In this document: piece by piece, positions 39,252 to 48,491 of the stretch
Layout of the letters: each line of letters begins with the position of its first letter
How positions within the stretch are numbered: the first letter of the stretch is position 1
Assembly (NCBI GenBank): GCA_963739335.1
Contig: CAVUAC010000088.1
Coordinates: 19,288 to 83,287, forward strand
DNA: 64,000 bases
Source of the DNA: UBA9647 sp963739335
GTDB taxonomy: Bacteria > Bacteroidota > Ignavibacteria > UBA10030
Reading direction: 5' to 3'
Notes under the pieces: model-generated
Database searches by the model: none
Seen by the model: the letters and a program-made list of their open reading frames with translations, nothing else
What the model was told of the DNA's origin: nothing
Made by a program: the position numbers and the translations under genes

Positions 39252-41768
39252 ATGAGAACCAGCCCTCTCCTCGCTCTTCTGCTGTCTACTGCAGCACAGC
39301 TTCTTGCGCAGCAGTACAAAGGAGATGTTTCGGGATCCGTCATCGACGGCAGGACCACAGAACCCCTCCCCTCTGCCAACCTTCAGGTCGTTGAGCTTCC
39401 GAACTTCGGGACCACCAGCGATACAGCAGGTCACTTCATCATCAAAGGTCTGCCTGTCGGAACCTACAGAGTGAGAGCGACCATGATTGGCTACGAAGAA
39501 GCGATCCTGACAAACGTCGTCGTTTCAACCGGGCGCAGCACGAAGGTTTCTTTCAAGTTGTATGAACGAGCCGTTGAGCTCAGCGGTGTGACCGTGCAGG
39601 CAAACTACTTCGGTCGCAGCAACGAAGTCAGTCCGCTGAGCATGAACAGCTATGACCGCGCCGAAGTCAAGCGCCAGCCAGGCTCAGCGATGGACGTGCA
39701 ACGCGTGATTCAGAATCTCCCCGGCGTCGCAAGCTCAACGGACAACATGAACGAGCTCATCGTCCGCGGCGGCGCGCCCTATGAAAACCTGACTGTCATG
39801 GAGGACATGGAAATTCCCTCCATCAACCATTATCCCAATCAGTTCAACTCCGCCGGCCCGATAAACATGGTGAACATCGACCTTGTGGAAGATGTGCAGT
39901 TTTCATCCGGGGGATTTCCAGCACAGTACGGTGACAAGATGTCGTCAGTGATGGATATTACGATTCGTGAAGGCGACCAGAACAAGGCATTTGCCTCGAA
40001 CTCGGGATTCAACATCGCAGGGATCGGCACGCTCATGGAAGGAAGGATTGCAGGCGGCCGAGGATCGTGGATCCTCTCGGCGCGACAGAGCCTGCTCGAA
40101 GTTGTCGACAAACTTGTGGGCATGTCCGCTCTTTCGCTCACCGTGATCCCAAAATACTGGGATACTCAGACAAAGATCGTCTATGATTTGACACCAGCGC
40201 ACAAGCTCACGTTTAACAGCTTGTTCGGGGACAGTCGAATTTTTATCGAGGGTGATCCGAAGAAAACGGATGTCGTGCGGGCAGGCAAGATCGATTCCTC
40301 AGCCGTTGAGGATATCAATGCGCACAGTCGGCAGTACGCGATGGGGTTGAACCTGAAAAGCCTTTGGGGAAAAGAAGGCTACTCCGTGGTCTCGCTGTAT
40401 GCGGCGGGCAATATGTACAATCAGACCATGCTCGAGAATTTCACCCGGCGAGTTCACGGGAGCTCAGGTGAGGTGCTCGATTATGTCAGGCTCAGCACAA
40501 GCGAGCGATTGAATAACAATTCCAATGAGGAATATGTCGCCGCGCGCTTTGATGCGTTCTACCAGATTCATCCACAGCACGGCATCTCATTTGGGGCACA
40601 AATTCAGACTTCCAGTCGCTGGAAGGATGAAGCGCGCGTGTACGCTGATACAACGCGGTACTATGTTCCCCAGATGCGCGCGTGGACAGCACCGGTGACG
40701 CTCGGCAACGGCACCCTTGGGACCGATCAGGGATTTGGGGATGCCAGCAAGCTGTACGCATATATGTCTGACAATTACCGCATCCTCTCAAGGTTGAACC
40801 TCACACTTGGATTGCGATACGACTATTTCACATACTCAGCACAGGGACAAGTCAGCCCCCGCGGAAGTCTTACGTACGAACTCCTTCCCCCAACGACGAC
40901 GATCTCGCTCGCAGCCGGCGAGTACTGGCAAACGCAGCCTTTTCCCTTCTATGGAGATCGCCACAACATCGGGTACAACAAGAACCTGCCGGATTCAAAG
41001 GCTACCCATGCGGTTCTGAGCCTTCAGCATATCCTCGACGATGGTATCAAGCTGAGCCTCGAGGCATACTACAAGCGGTTCCGAAACGCTGTGGTGGGGG
41101 AACAGTTCATCTATTCCTCCATCGACACATTCCGCTCTGACCGCAACCTTGGGATCGGCCAGCGAAGATCGTACGGAGTCGAGCTCTTCATCCAGAAGAA
41201 ACAGGTGACAAGCTACTACGGCACGCTGAGCATATCGCTATCGAAAACTGAGGAGTTCGATCCGCGCATTCCCAAGCAGGTTGAAACGTATCCATCGCAA
41301 TACGATTATCCTGTCATCATCAATGCAGTCTCCGGTCTCGTGGTGAAGGAGGCCCGCTCGTGGCTCAATTCAACGCCGTTCTTCATCAAGTACCCTTTGT
41401 ATATTCTCCCGATTTCCGATGAGATGGAGATCAGCTTCCGCTATCGGTATCAGACTGGCGGACCGTACACGCCACGCGACTTTACACCGTACATTCAGAA
41501 ACGAGAAGGCGGCGTGCGATGGTCCGCAGGCGCCTGGGAAACATCTCAACGGATTAACTCCGAGCGATTCCCGGACTACAGCCGCCTCGACCTTCAGTGG
41601 ATCAGCCGCTTCTACCTGCAGGCCTGGAACATCAACGTCTACATCGCGCTGCAAAACGTTTTCAATAGGAAGAACGTGTTTTACTATGTCTATCGGAGTG
41701 ATGGGACGCGGGAGACTGTTTACCAGTTCAGTTTCTTTCCTGTCGGAGGAATTGAGATTGAGTTTTGA
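39252..41768 (+). CDS. TonB-dependent outer-membrane receptor
   Basis: 838 residues from ATG 39252, chosen because it gives a clean signal peptide (MRTSPLLALLLSTAAQLLAQ). Domains in order: a carboxypeptidase-regulatory-like domain at residues about 23-105 (GSVIDGRTTEPLPSANLQVVE), a plug domain (QNLPGVASSTDNMNELIVRGG, FSSGGFPAQYGDKMSSVMDI) and a long barrel ending near QFSFFPVGGIEIEF with a terminal Phe. SusC/RagA types are longer, so this is a simpler receptor. Substrate unknown; no SusD partner lies beside it. Frame intact. Confidence 0.92.
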   Translation: MRTSPLLALLLSTAAQLLAQQYKGDVSGSVIDGRTTEPLPSANLQVVELPNFGTTSDTAGHFIIKGLPVGTYRVRATMIGYEEAILTNVVVSTGRSTKVSFKLYERAVELSGVTVQANYFGRSNEVSPLSMNSYDRAEVKRQPGSAMDVQRVIQNLPGVASSTDNMNELIVRGGAPYENLTVMEDMEIPSINHYPNQFNSAGPINMVNIDLVEDVQFSSGGFPAQYGDKMSSVMDITIREGDQNKAFASNSGFNIAGIGTLMEGRIAGGRGSWILSARQSLLEVVDKLVGMSALSLTVIPKYWDTQTKIVYDLTPAHKLTFNSLFGDSRIFIEGDPKKTDVVRAGKIDSSAVEDINAHSRQYAMGLNLKSLWGKEGYSVVSLYAAGNMYNQTMLENFTRRVHGSSGEVLDYVRLSTSERLNNNSNEEYVAARFDAFYQIHPQHGISFGAQIQTSSRWKDEARVYADTTRYYVPQMRAWTAPVTLGNGTLGTDQGFGDASKLYAYMSDNYRILSRLNLTLGLRYDYFTYSAQGQVSPRGSLTYELLPPTTTISLAAGEYWQTQPFPFYGDRHNIGYNKNLPDSKATHAVLSLQHILDDGIKLSLEAYYKRFRNAVVGEQFIYSSIDTFRSDRNLGIGQRRSYGVELFIQKKQVTSYYGTLSISLSKTEEFDPRIPKQVETYPSQYDYPVIINAVSGLVVKEARSWLNSTPFFIKYPLYILPISDEMEISFRYRYQTGGPYTPRDFTPYIQKREGGVRWSAGAWETSQRINSERFPDYSRLDLQWISRFYLQAWNINVYIALQNVFNRKNVFYYVYRSDGTRETVYQFSFFPVGGIEIEF

Positions 41769-41850
41769 TGTGAAGTCTTCCCTGGCCTCACCTGGTTCAC
41801 GGAAGCTCGAGGATCGGATCAACTGTAACTCATGACCACAGAAAGAGGCA

Positions 41851-42156
41851 ATGGCAATGACGAAAGACGAACGCTACAGCAGGAAGATATCATCCGAAGA
41901 GGCCAAGAAAGGATATATCTTTGTTCTCAGAGACAAGCTCTCATTTTTCCCTCCCCGTGGCAAGCCGTTCGACCTTTGCATGGACGATGTGGAGAAAAGG
42001 GTCGCAGTGGAATCATACGATTGCACATGTCGTGGTCCGGACTTGCCGCATGAGCACTATTTCATACGATGGGAACGACTGAGATTCGGTGACAAGATCT
42101 CAATCAAGAAGGATGAAAAGGCAGCACAAAGGTACCACTTGTCCATACATCGGTAA
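41851..42156 (+). CDS. Small soluble protein of unknown function
   Basis: 101 residues, charged, without a signal peptide or membrane segment; RGPDLPHEHYFIRWERLRFGDKISIKK is its most structured stretch. It contains a CTC motif (DCTCRGPDLPHEH) with His/Glu nearby that could bind a metal. I know no family. A purine-rich AGAGG precedes the ATG at 41851. It lies between the receptor and cupin genes on the same strand. Confidence 0.5.
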   Translation: MAMTKDERYSRKISSEEAKKGYIFVLRDKLSFFPPRGKPFDLCMDDVEKRVAVESYDCTCRGPDLPHEHYFIRWERLRFGDKISIKKDEKAAQRYHLSIHR

Positions 42157-42279
42157 GCAATCGTTGCGGTTGGGAAGACCTTCAGCAGCTTCAACATCGA
42201 AAACAGATGCTGATCTATGTATGAAGATCACGATCGTCTGAAAAGCCCATGTCGAATAGAATGAAGAGAGAGGAAACGA

Positions 42280-42643
42280 ATGGCAACGCACATTCTGCGA
42301 CCAACAAAAGTTGAAGCCGCTGGAACTCCGCCAAAATCGATCGAAGAATTCATCGGCAGGGTGAACACGCGAACCGAAGTTCTCAGCATCGCCAGGATGA
42401 TCAGCCCTTCGGGTTGGAAGGAGCCCGGGCAGACTCCGGAGTTCGATGAGTCCACAGTGGTGCTCAAAGGAACACTGCACGTTCAGCTTCGTGATCGGGA
42501 AATCGATGTCGCCGCCGGCCAGGCTGTCGTTGTCCAGGCTGGTGAATGGGTGCAGGTACAGCACGCCTTCTGCAGAGGGAGCTGAATACATCGCCGTATG
42601 TCACCCGGCCTTCTCACCTTCCATTGTGCACCGAGAAACGTAG
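42280..42643 (+). CDS. Cupin-domain protein, one frame break
   Basis: Joined length about 120 residues. Single-domain cupin: ARMISPSGWKEPGQTPEFDESTVVLKGTLHVQL, VAAGQAVVVQAGEWVQ, then in the next frame YSTPSAEGAEYIAVCHPAFSPSIVHRE. This pattern (EWVxYSTP...GAEYIAVCxPAFS) belongs to a widespread family of small cupins of unknown substrate. The usual metal-binding histidines of the first motif are not evident (EFDE instead), so it may bind no metal or use a different set. The break is at GTAC 42556-42559 (one base too many). Start ATG 42280. Confidence 0.82.
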
Positions 42644-42743
42644 AGCATGAGAGCATTGACAGCTGTGTCAGTCAATGAAACGACGCGGCACTTAATTTCT
42701 GAACCATAGAATTGCCATCACCAACGATGGAGCGTGGATTGAA

Positions 42744-43412
42744 ATGAATTCCTATAAATTTACCGAGCAGGATATTCTTGCTCTTGCAAAGAAAGCCTAC
42801 GAGCAGGGAGATGCCGCTTTTGAGATCACCGCAGACAAGTGTGCTTTGCTGGTGATTGATATGCAGGACGAATTCGTGAAACCTGGCTGGACAGCATTCT
42901 GGGTGCCGGAAGCGACATGGCAGATTCCACGCGTCAAGTCATTGATAGAGTTCTGCAGGGAGAAGAAGATTCCGGTTATATTCACAGCATTTGCTCACAC
43001 CCATCGCTACCTTGATCGTCCGAGGACAGGGCCGTTCATGCCGAATCGATATGCGGAACTGCCCATGGAAGATGCCGGCTGGTTTCAGGAAGGAAGGATC
43101 TGGCACGAAATCACTCCGCTGAAGAACGAAATCGTCATTCACAAACCATCGTACGGCGCCTTCTACGATACCCCGCTGGAATCGATCCTCAAGAACCTTG
43201 ATAAGGATACGGTGATAATTTGTGGCACGCTGACAAACTTCTGTTGCGGAACAACCGCGCGGCAAGCATATGAGCGAGGATTCAAAGTGATCTTCGGAAG
43301 CGATGTCACGTCGACAGATGATCCGGCTATGCAGGAACCAGAACTCAAAGTACTAAGAAAAGGATTCGCGAAAGTCTTGTCTCTCGCGGAAATCCTTGAG
43401 GCTGTGCGATGA
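42744..43412 (+). CDS. Isochorismatase-like cysteine hydrolase
   Basis: 222 residues. The isochorismatase fold carries its catalytic triad: Asp in CALLVIDMQDEF, Lys in IHKPSYGAFYDT, Cys in TLTNFCCGTTARQAYERGF. A cis-peptide position and the GTLTNFCC turn are standard. Substrate cannot be set: nicotinamidase, N-carbamoylsarcosine and isochorismate hydrolases share this core. An N-terminal extension of about 30 residues (SYKFTEQDILALAKKAYEQGDA) precedes the domain. ATG 42744. Upstream neighbour is the cupin gene; co-expression is possible but the gap is 100 bases. Confidence 0.88.
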   Translation: MNSYKFTEQDILALAKKAYEQGDAAFEITADKCALLVIDMQDEFVKPGWTAFWVPEATWQIPRVKSLIEFCREKKIPVIFTAFAHTHRYLDRPRTGPFMPNRYAELPMEDAGWFQEGRIWHEITPLKNEIVIHKPSYGAFYDTPLESILKNLDKDTVIICGTLTNFCCGTTARQAYERGFKVIFGSDVTSTDDPAMQEPELKVLRKGFAKVLSLAEILEAVR

Positions 43413-43581
43413 GAACGTTGCCATTTCTGCCACAACTTCCTCGTCGCTGTCGGGTCTGCGCTCCTGACATACGACCAAAAAGGTTGTGGAAAGAGAAACT
43501 CTCGACAAGGCGGAACCGTAACTAAGGGTGGTCATTTCTACAAAGGCTGTCGATACTGCAAAAACAAACACGGGAGCTGTT

Positions 43582-44262
43582 ATGAAACGTCAATTCTTGC
43601 AGCATTTCGGGGTCATTGCCGCCCTCCTCTTGGGTGTGCTCGCCTCGGGCTGCCACGATCAGCTTACAAATCCCGAACAGATCGTCGGGTCGGGCATCCT
43701 TGTGTTGCAGCCTAGGAGTGTCGCGGCGTTCTCGGGCATCCAGGTGAAAGGGATCGCGAAGGTGGTTATCAAACAGGACACGGTTCAATCATTGCGCATC
43801 GAGGCGGATGACAACATCGTGGACCTCGTCATGACAACGGTCGCTAACGGCCTGCTCGTCGTCGGTCTGCAGCCGGGTTCCTACAGCAATGTGACGATCA
43901 ATGTGTACGCCTCAATGAAGAACATCGATCGGCTCGAGTCGATGGGTACCGCAGAATTTCTCACGACTGGCCCAATACATACTGACGCCATCACCTGCAG
44001 GATCACGGGCGTCGGGAAAATTACTCTTGCAGGCACTGCGACGAATCAGACGATTGAGGTAACCGGCACCGGCGACGTGCACAATTTCGATTTCGTCTCG
44101 ACGCGATGCTGGGCACTCATCTCGGGCGTGGGTACGCTTGAAGTTCATGCAACCCAGCAACTGGATGCAGTTGTTTCGGGAGCCGGCACCATCGTGTTTG
44201 CGGGAAATCCACCTGTTGTTCATCAAACCGTCAGCGGCATTGGCAGCATAAAACCCAGGTGA
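43582..44262 (+). CDS. DUF2807 (GIN-domain) lipoprotein
   Basis: 226 residues from ATG 43582, selected because it gives a lipoprotein signal peptide (LLLGVLASGC). The mature part begins GSGILVLQPRSVAAFSGIQVKGIAKVVIKQD, typical of DUF2807 proteins, and continues as a beta-helix of GTG/GVGT/GAGT turns. Probably anchored in the outer membrane and facing the periplasm or the outside; function unknown. Similar architecture to the partial protein at the left edge of the window. Confidence 0.85.
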   Translation: MKRQFLQHFGVIAALLLGVLASGCHDQLTNPEQIVGSGILVLQPRSVAAFSGIQVKGIAKVVIKQDTVQSLRIEADDNIVDLVMTTVANGLLVVGLQPGSYSNVTINVYASMKNIDRLESMGTAEFLTTGPIHTDAITCRITGVGKITLAGTATNQTIEVTGTGDVHNFDFVSTRCWALISGVGTLEVHATQQLDAVVSGAGTIVFAGNPPVVHQTVSGIGSIKPR

Positions 44263-44344
44263 AGTAAAGCGCCGACGCACGACGACATTGAATGGCCGAT
44301 AGCCGACAACCAACAATTCTATTAACCACAGAACCGGCGAAGTC

Positions 44345-44902
44345 ATGAGCGAGAGAGTTTGTCCATGGTGGTTGGGGTATCTTCTGGCGACTCCCATCAG
44401 GAAGTTCGCGCAAGATCCCGAGAAGATACTCTCACCATACATCAAAGATGGAGACTTGGCTCTCGATGTTGGCAGTGCGATGGGATTTTTCAGTCTACCA
44501 ATGGCCCGGTTGGTTGGTGACAGCGGCCACGTGATTTGCGTCGACCTTCAGGAGAAGATGATCCGTGGACTCAGGAATCGAGCGCGCAGAGCCGGGCTGA
44601 CGAACAGGATGGAAATGCGCGTCTGCACCCCTACCTCCCTCTGCATCGACGACCTGGGTGGGAGAGTCGATTTCGCGTTGGCGTTTGCAGTGGTCCACGA
44701 AGTCCCGGACGCCAAGAGGTTTCTTTCTGAGATTCGCGCGGCATTGAAACAAGACGGCATCCTTCTGTTCTCAGAGCCCACAGACCATGTGGCCAGGGAG
44801 GCGTTCAACGAGACCCTCTCCGTTGCTCGAGACATAGGATTTCGTGCTGAGGACACACCGGCGATACGAATGAGTCACACTGCCTTGTTGATAAAGGAGT
44901 AG
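44345..44902 (+). CDS. Class I SAM-dependent methyltransferase
   Basis: 185 residues. Rossmann-type SAM site: LALDVGSAMGFFSLPMARLVGDSGHVICVDL (motif I D-V-G-x-x-x-G) and later acidic CVD; motif IV-like region VDFALAFAVVHEVPDAKRFLSEIRAALKQDGILLFSEP. Shorter than most methyltransferases. Substrate unknown. A recently duplicated, decayed copy of its C-terminus is at 51225-51428, matching almost base for base over the last 90 bases or so. Start ATG 44345. Confidence 0.85.
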   Translation: MSERVCPWWLGYLLATPIRKFAQDPEKILSPYIKDGDLALDVGSAMGFFSLPMARLVGDSGHVICVDLQEKMIRGLRNRARRAGLTNRMEMRVCTPTSLCIDDLGGRVDFALAFAVVHEVPDAKRFLSEIRAALKQDGILLFSEPTDHVAREAFNETLSVARDIGFRAEDTPAIRMSHTALLIKE

Positions 44903-45014
44903 GATTGCGGGCGGAGAAGTTTCCCGTTTGATAGCCAACGTGATGCGATGCTCAGATGTCGAAGATAATGACCTGAGCGAGGCAACCGATTGCCCAACAC
45001 AGGCAGGCCCAACC

Positions 45015-45650
45015 TCATTTCAGCAGCAGCATCCGTTTGTGCGCAACCTGCTTCACGCCGTGCTCGTCCGTGGCAATCAGCTGATAGACATAAACGCCGC
45101 TCGCACACCGCGTCGCATCCCACACTTCTTGATGATAGCCTGCGAGCCGATCTCCATCTACTACCGAAGCCACCTCTTGACCTAGCAAATTGAATATCTT
45201 CAAGCTCACCTGGCTGTTGGCTGTCAACTGATAGCTGATCGTCGTCGCAGGATTGAACGGGTTAGGATAGTTCTGATACACCTCAAACTTCTCCGGTGCA
45301 GCAACGGCAACCGTGATCTCTTTCGAGCAGGACTCGCCTGTAGCGCCGGAGATGACAAACTTCAGCGTCTGGCTCTTCTTCACCGGAGCCGTCTTATCGA
45401 CCGAGAACGTGAACGTCGCAGGCTGCTCTTGCTGTGACTTGATCAGCGCAATGCGTTGCTCTGTCACAGCAAACTTCAGCCACGAGGGCAGGTTGGTCAC
45501 TTCCACCTTAACGCTTGCTATCGGGATTGTTGCCGTGTTTGCCACCGCAAGCTCGATCGTGTTGCCCGACGATGCAAACGGAAGCTGATAAACTGTTTGC
45601 CCCACGGCGACCGCGGCGCTTATCATCATCAATGCAACGAGTGTTCTCAT
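45015..45650 (-). CDS. Small secreted protein with T9SS C-terminal sorting domain
   Basis: 211 residues from ATG 45650 (signal peptide MRTLVALMMISAAVAVGQ). An immunoglobulin-like segment (IELAVANTATIPIASVKVEVTNLPSWLKF) is followed by the type A T9SS sorting domain YQNYPNPFNPATTISYQL...NLLGQEVASVV...SGVYVYQLIATDEHG. It should be exported by the T9SS and processed by PorU (encoded at 15.4-19.4 kb). No enzymatic motif; the small N-terminal domain is probably the cargo. The tight YPNPFNP form is frequent in Ignavibacteria, which supports the taxonomic reading. Confidence 0.85.
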   Translation of the reverse strand: MRTLVALMMISAAVAVGQTVYQLPFASSGNTIELAVANTATIPIASVKVEVTNLPSWLKFAVTEQRIALIKSQQEQPATFTFSVDKTAPVKKSQTLKFVISGATGESCSKEITVAVAAPEKFEVYQNYPNPFNPATTISYQLTANSQVSLKIFNLLGQEVASVVDGDRLAGYHQEVWDATRCASGVYVYQLIATDEHGVKQVAHKRMLLLK

Positions 45651-45904
45651 TGCGCGACTCCCTTCATGATTCGAAATTCCTTGTTCAATATTGGACATTC
45701 ACACCTGACGGATAAACTCCTCGCACCAAAAAGAGAGCAAGACACCCTGAGCGCCTGCCCGCCTTAGTAGTTCTTCCAACGCAGGCGGGGAACTCCAGCG
45801 CTCCCTTTGCGCGCAGTCGAAGGGTGCTATGAGCCCTCTCGGCTGGCTAAGTTCCGTCTCCGCCTCCGCCTTTTGTCTGCAAGCTGCAATCTGCAATCTG
45901 CCCC

Positions 45905-46009
45905 CTGTGTTCCTCTCCCCGTCTTCCATCTACCGTCTTACGTTTTTCTTCTCCCCTCTTCCATTTCCCATCTTCCATCTACCGTCTTCCGTCTCACGTC
46001 TAACTCTCT
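45905..46009. repeat. Pyrimidine-rich low-complexity intergenic repeat
   Basis: On the plus strand the stretch is built from near-repeating units such as TCTTCCATCTACCGTCTTACG and CCATCTTCCATCTACCGTCTTCCGTCTC: short CTTCC/CATCT/CCGTC blocks, strongly strand-biased. It lies between the repeat protein stop (46010) and the 45 kb secreted protein; the surrounding 45651-45904 holds no visible gene. A similar motif (TCTTACGTTTCACTTTTCACGTCT) occurs at about 4058-4081, before uvrA. Confidence 0.6.
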
Positions 46010-48481
46010 TTACTGCACACTGAACTCCACCAGCGCATTCGTGCCAATGTTCTGCACCTTATCCTGCTGCGTCGTGCCCAGGTTCATCCTAAACGTCATA
46101 TTCGCCGGCAGCAGCTCCTTCGTCACCTCACCATTCGTCGTTGTGCCGATCTGTCGCCACGACGAGAAATAGTAGCTTATCAGTGCACCATCAACCGGCT
46201 GGCTCTGCGAGTTTCTCACCCTCACTGTGCACAACACCGTTGTGAAATCAACCGTGCTGTTCGTCGAGATATCCTGCACCTTATCGTTCGTGACGGTCTC
46301 GTAGCTCATCCTGAATGTGTAACTACCCGGCAACAGTTCTATCGCCGCAACCCCGTTTGTCGTTGCTCCAAGACTCTTCCAGGAGCTAAAGTAATACTGC
46401 ACCGTTCCCTGGTCGATGAATGCTCCCAAGCTGTTCTTCAACTGCACAATTGCATTCACCGTGTTAAACACAACGGTGGGATTCGTGCCAACGTTTTGCT
46501 GCTTATCCTTAGTGGCAGATGCGTATGACATCCTGAATGTGTAGTTGGCAGGGAGCAGCTCTTTTGTCGCCACACCGTTCGTGGTCGTTCCAAAGTTCTG
46601 CCATGAGCTAAAGTAGTACTGCACCGTCCCAGTGTCTATCAATGCACCCTGACTGTTCTGGAGCTGGACCGCAGCATTGACGGTCTGGAAGGCCACAGTT
46701 GGATTGCTGCCTATGTTCTGCTGCTTGTCATTGGTTGCAGAAGCATATGCCATTCTGAACGTATAGTTGCCCGGCAGCAGCTCTTTCGTTGCCACGCCAT
46801 TCGTGGTTGTTCCAAGGCTTTGCCAGGAGCTGAAGTAGTACTGGACAGTTCCCTGGTCAATGAACTCACCCAAGCTGTTCTTCAACTGCACCGTTGCATT
46901 CACCGTTGTAAACACAACCGTTGGATTTGTGCCTATGTTCTGCTGCTTATCGTTTGTTGCAGAAGCATACGTCATCCTAAATGTGTAATTGCCCGGCAGC
47001 AGCTCTTTCGACGCTACGCCGTTTGAGGTTGTCCCGAGATTCTGCCAGGAACTGAAGTAATACTGGACGCTCCCTTGATCGATGAAATCCCCCTGACTGT
47101 TCTTCAACTGCACGGCGGCATTCACTGTCGTGAACACAACCGTGGGATCTACACCTATGTCCTGCTGCTTATCATTTGTGGCAGCTGCGTATATCATTCT
47201 GAAAGTATAGTTCCCAGGCAACAGTTCTTTTGTGGCAACGCCGTTTGTTGTGGCTCCAAAGTCTTTCCACGCGCTGAAGTAGTATTGCACGGTCCCTATG
47301 TCTACGGGGCTACCCGCACTGTTTTGCAGCTTCACCAGTGTGTTGATTGTTTGAAACACTACCGGCTCCGTTCCGACGGTCACATTTGATTTCGTCTGTG
47401 AGCCCCCTTCGTATGTCATTCGCAGGCTCAACGTCTGGAGGCTGGTCGCGATGCTGAACGTGCCGTCGTTGTTGTTCACGGCGTCCTTCCAGCTACTATC
47501 ATAGTATTGCAGCGCGCCGCCGGTGAGGTTGATCCCAGCGCTGTTGATGAGCTTGACAACTAGACCGGGCGGTGGCGCAACCGGCAATTGTCCTAACAAA
47601 TACTCCGTGTTGTAGCGGATGAGGGCATAGGCTTCAGTTGTCAGATTGCTTGTGCTGTCGACATTGACATCTTGCAGGACCGTCTGGAGTGTGGCTCGTG
47701 CACCCGCAGTATTGTTCACTTGTAGTTGTGACTTCGCTGATGCGAAGTAGCCGATATACTTGTTTGCAACAACCTGCATTGTGATCCAAGCCTGCGAACC
47801 GGATTCGGTAACGTACAACAGCAAGCTGTCAAGCCAATCGGAAGCATTAAAACTCATCGGCGGTGCTGCTGGGCCAACGGTCCAGCCAGAGAATTTCACA
47901 GCATTTTGAATTGAATCGGTATTGGGTATATCATCCTCGTTCGGGAATCGTTCTTCCGAGAACAGGCTGTCAAAATCAAAAAATGGCGACACAACGCAGC
48001 GCCGGATTGCAGGTAGACCCTTGCTCATCATTTCATATACTTTTGAACTTTTCCCCGGATGAATCGCGTCATCACCTACTCCGCCAAAACAAGCTGTCAG
48101 ATCATATGAAAGATCCGCTGTCCATGTTCGGCCAGGTGTCTTCAAGAAGCCCACAGGCACAATTCTTCCTTTCAGTTGCGGAAAAGTCCGTCTGAAGCTT
48201 GCTTCCGTATAGCCATTATTGATGAACCTCAAACCAACTGTATCGATGTCAAGACTTGCCGACTGTTTTGATATATCTATTGCTAATTCGGCTATGCTGC
48301 CTGTATTTGCAGCATCATTTGTTAACGTGTAAGTATAGTAGAACATCTTCTCATCGGTATTGTACATGATACTCGAATGGATTCGAACGGCAAGTAGGCT
48401 TGGGTATTGCAGGTTTTGCGCGAAGGCAAATGCTATCAATACCAGATCCAAAAGCACAGCAACAACGACTTTTTTCTTCAT
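46010..48481 (-). CDS. Secreted repeat protein with seven 74-residue domains
   Basis: About 823 residues from ATG 48481 (MKKKVVVAVLLDLVLIAFAFAQ, signal peptide). The N-terminal 330 or so residues are unique; the rest is seven consecutive domains of about 74 residues. Consensus elements are VQLKNS.G, IDQGTVQYYFSSWQ, LGTTTNGVATKELLPGNYTFRM, YASATNDKQQNIGTNPTVVF. Each domain is a small Ig-like sandwich. No catalytic motif, and I see no T9SS sorting domain at the C-terminus, which ends at the last repeat. The upstream gene stops 10 bases before the start. The role may be adhesive or a spacer at the surface. Confidence 0.85.
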   Translation of the reverse strand: MKKKVVVAVLLDLVLIAFAFAQNLQYPSLLAVRIHSSIMYNTDEKMFYYTYTLTNDAANTGSIAELAIDISKQSASLDIDTVGLRFINNGYTEASFRRTFPQLKGRIVPVGFLKTPGRTWTADLSYDLTACFGGVGDDAIHPGKSSKVYEMMSKGLPAIRRCVVSPFFDFDSLFSEERFPNEDDIPNTDSIQNAVKFSGWTVGPAAPPMSFNASDWLDSLLLYVTESGSQAWITMQVVANKYIGYFASAKSQLQVNNTAGARATLQTVLQDVNVDSTSNLTTEAYALIRYNTEYLLGQLPVAPPPGLVVKLINSAGINLTGGALQYYDSSWKDAVNNNDGTFSIATSLQTLSLRMTYEGGSQTKSNVTVGTEPVVFQTINTLVKLQNSAGSPVDIGTVQYYFSAWKDFGATTNGVATKELLPGNYTFRMIYAAATNDKQQDIGVDPTVVFTTVNAAVQLKNSQGDFIDQGSVQYYFSSWQNLGTTSNGVASKELLPGNYTFRMTYASATNDKQQNIGTNPTVVFTTVNATVQLKNSLGEFIDQGTVQYYFSSWQSLGTTTNGVATKELLPGNYTFRMAYASATNDKQQNIGSNPTVAFQTVNAAVQLQNSQGALIDTGTVQYYFSSWQNFGTTTNGVATKELLPANYTFRMSYASATKDKQQNVGTNPTVVFNTVNAIVQLKNSLGAFIDQGTVQYYFSSWKSLGATTNGVAAIELLPGSYTFRMSYETVTNDKVQDISTNSTVDFTTVLCTVRVRNSQSQPVDGALISYYFSSWRQIGTTTNGEVTKELLPANMTFRMNLGTTQQDKVQNIGTNALVEFSVQ
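46013..47560 (-). repeat. Tandem 222-base coding repeats
   Basis: Seven in-frame copies; the last (46013-46225) is 71 codons, five are 74 codons (222 bases: 46226-46447, 46448-46669, 46670-46891, 46892-47113, 47114-47335) and the first (about 47336-47560) is the most divergent. Central copies are most alike, which suggests repeated unequal crossing-over or conversion among them. Confidence 0.85.
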
Positions 48482-48491
48482 GTTGGTTGCC

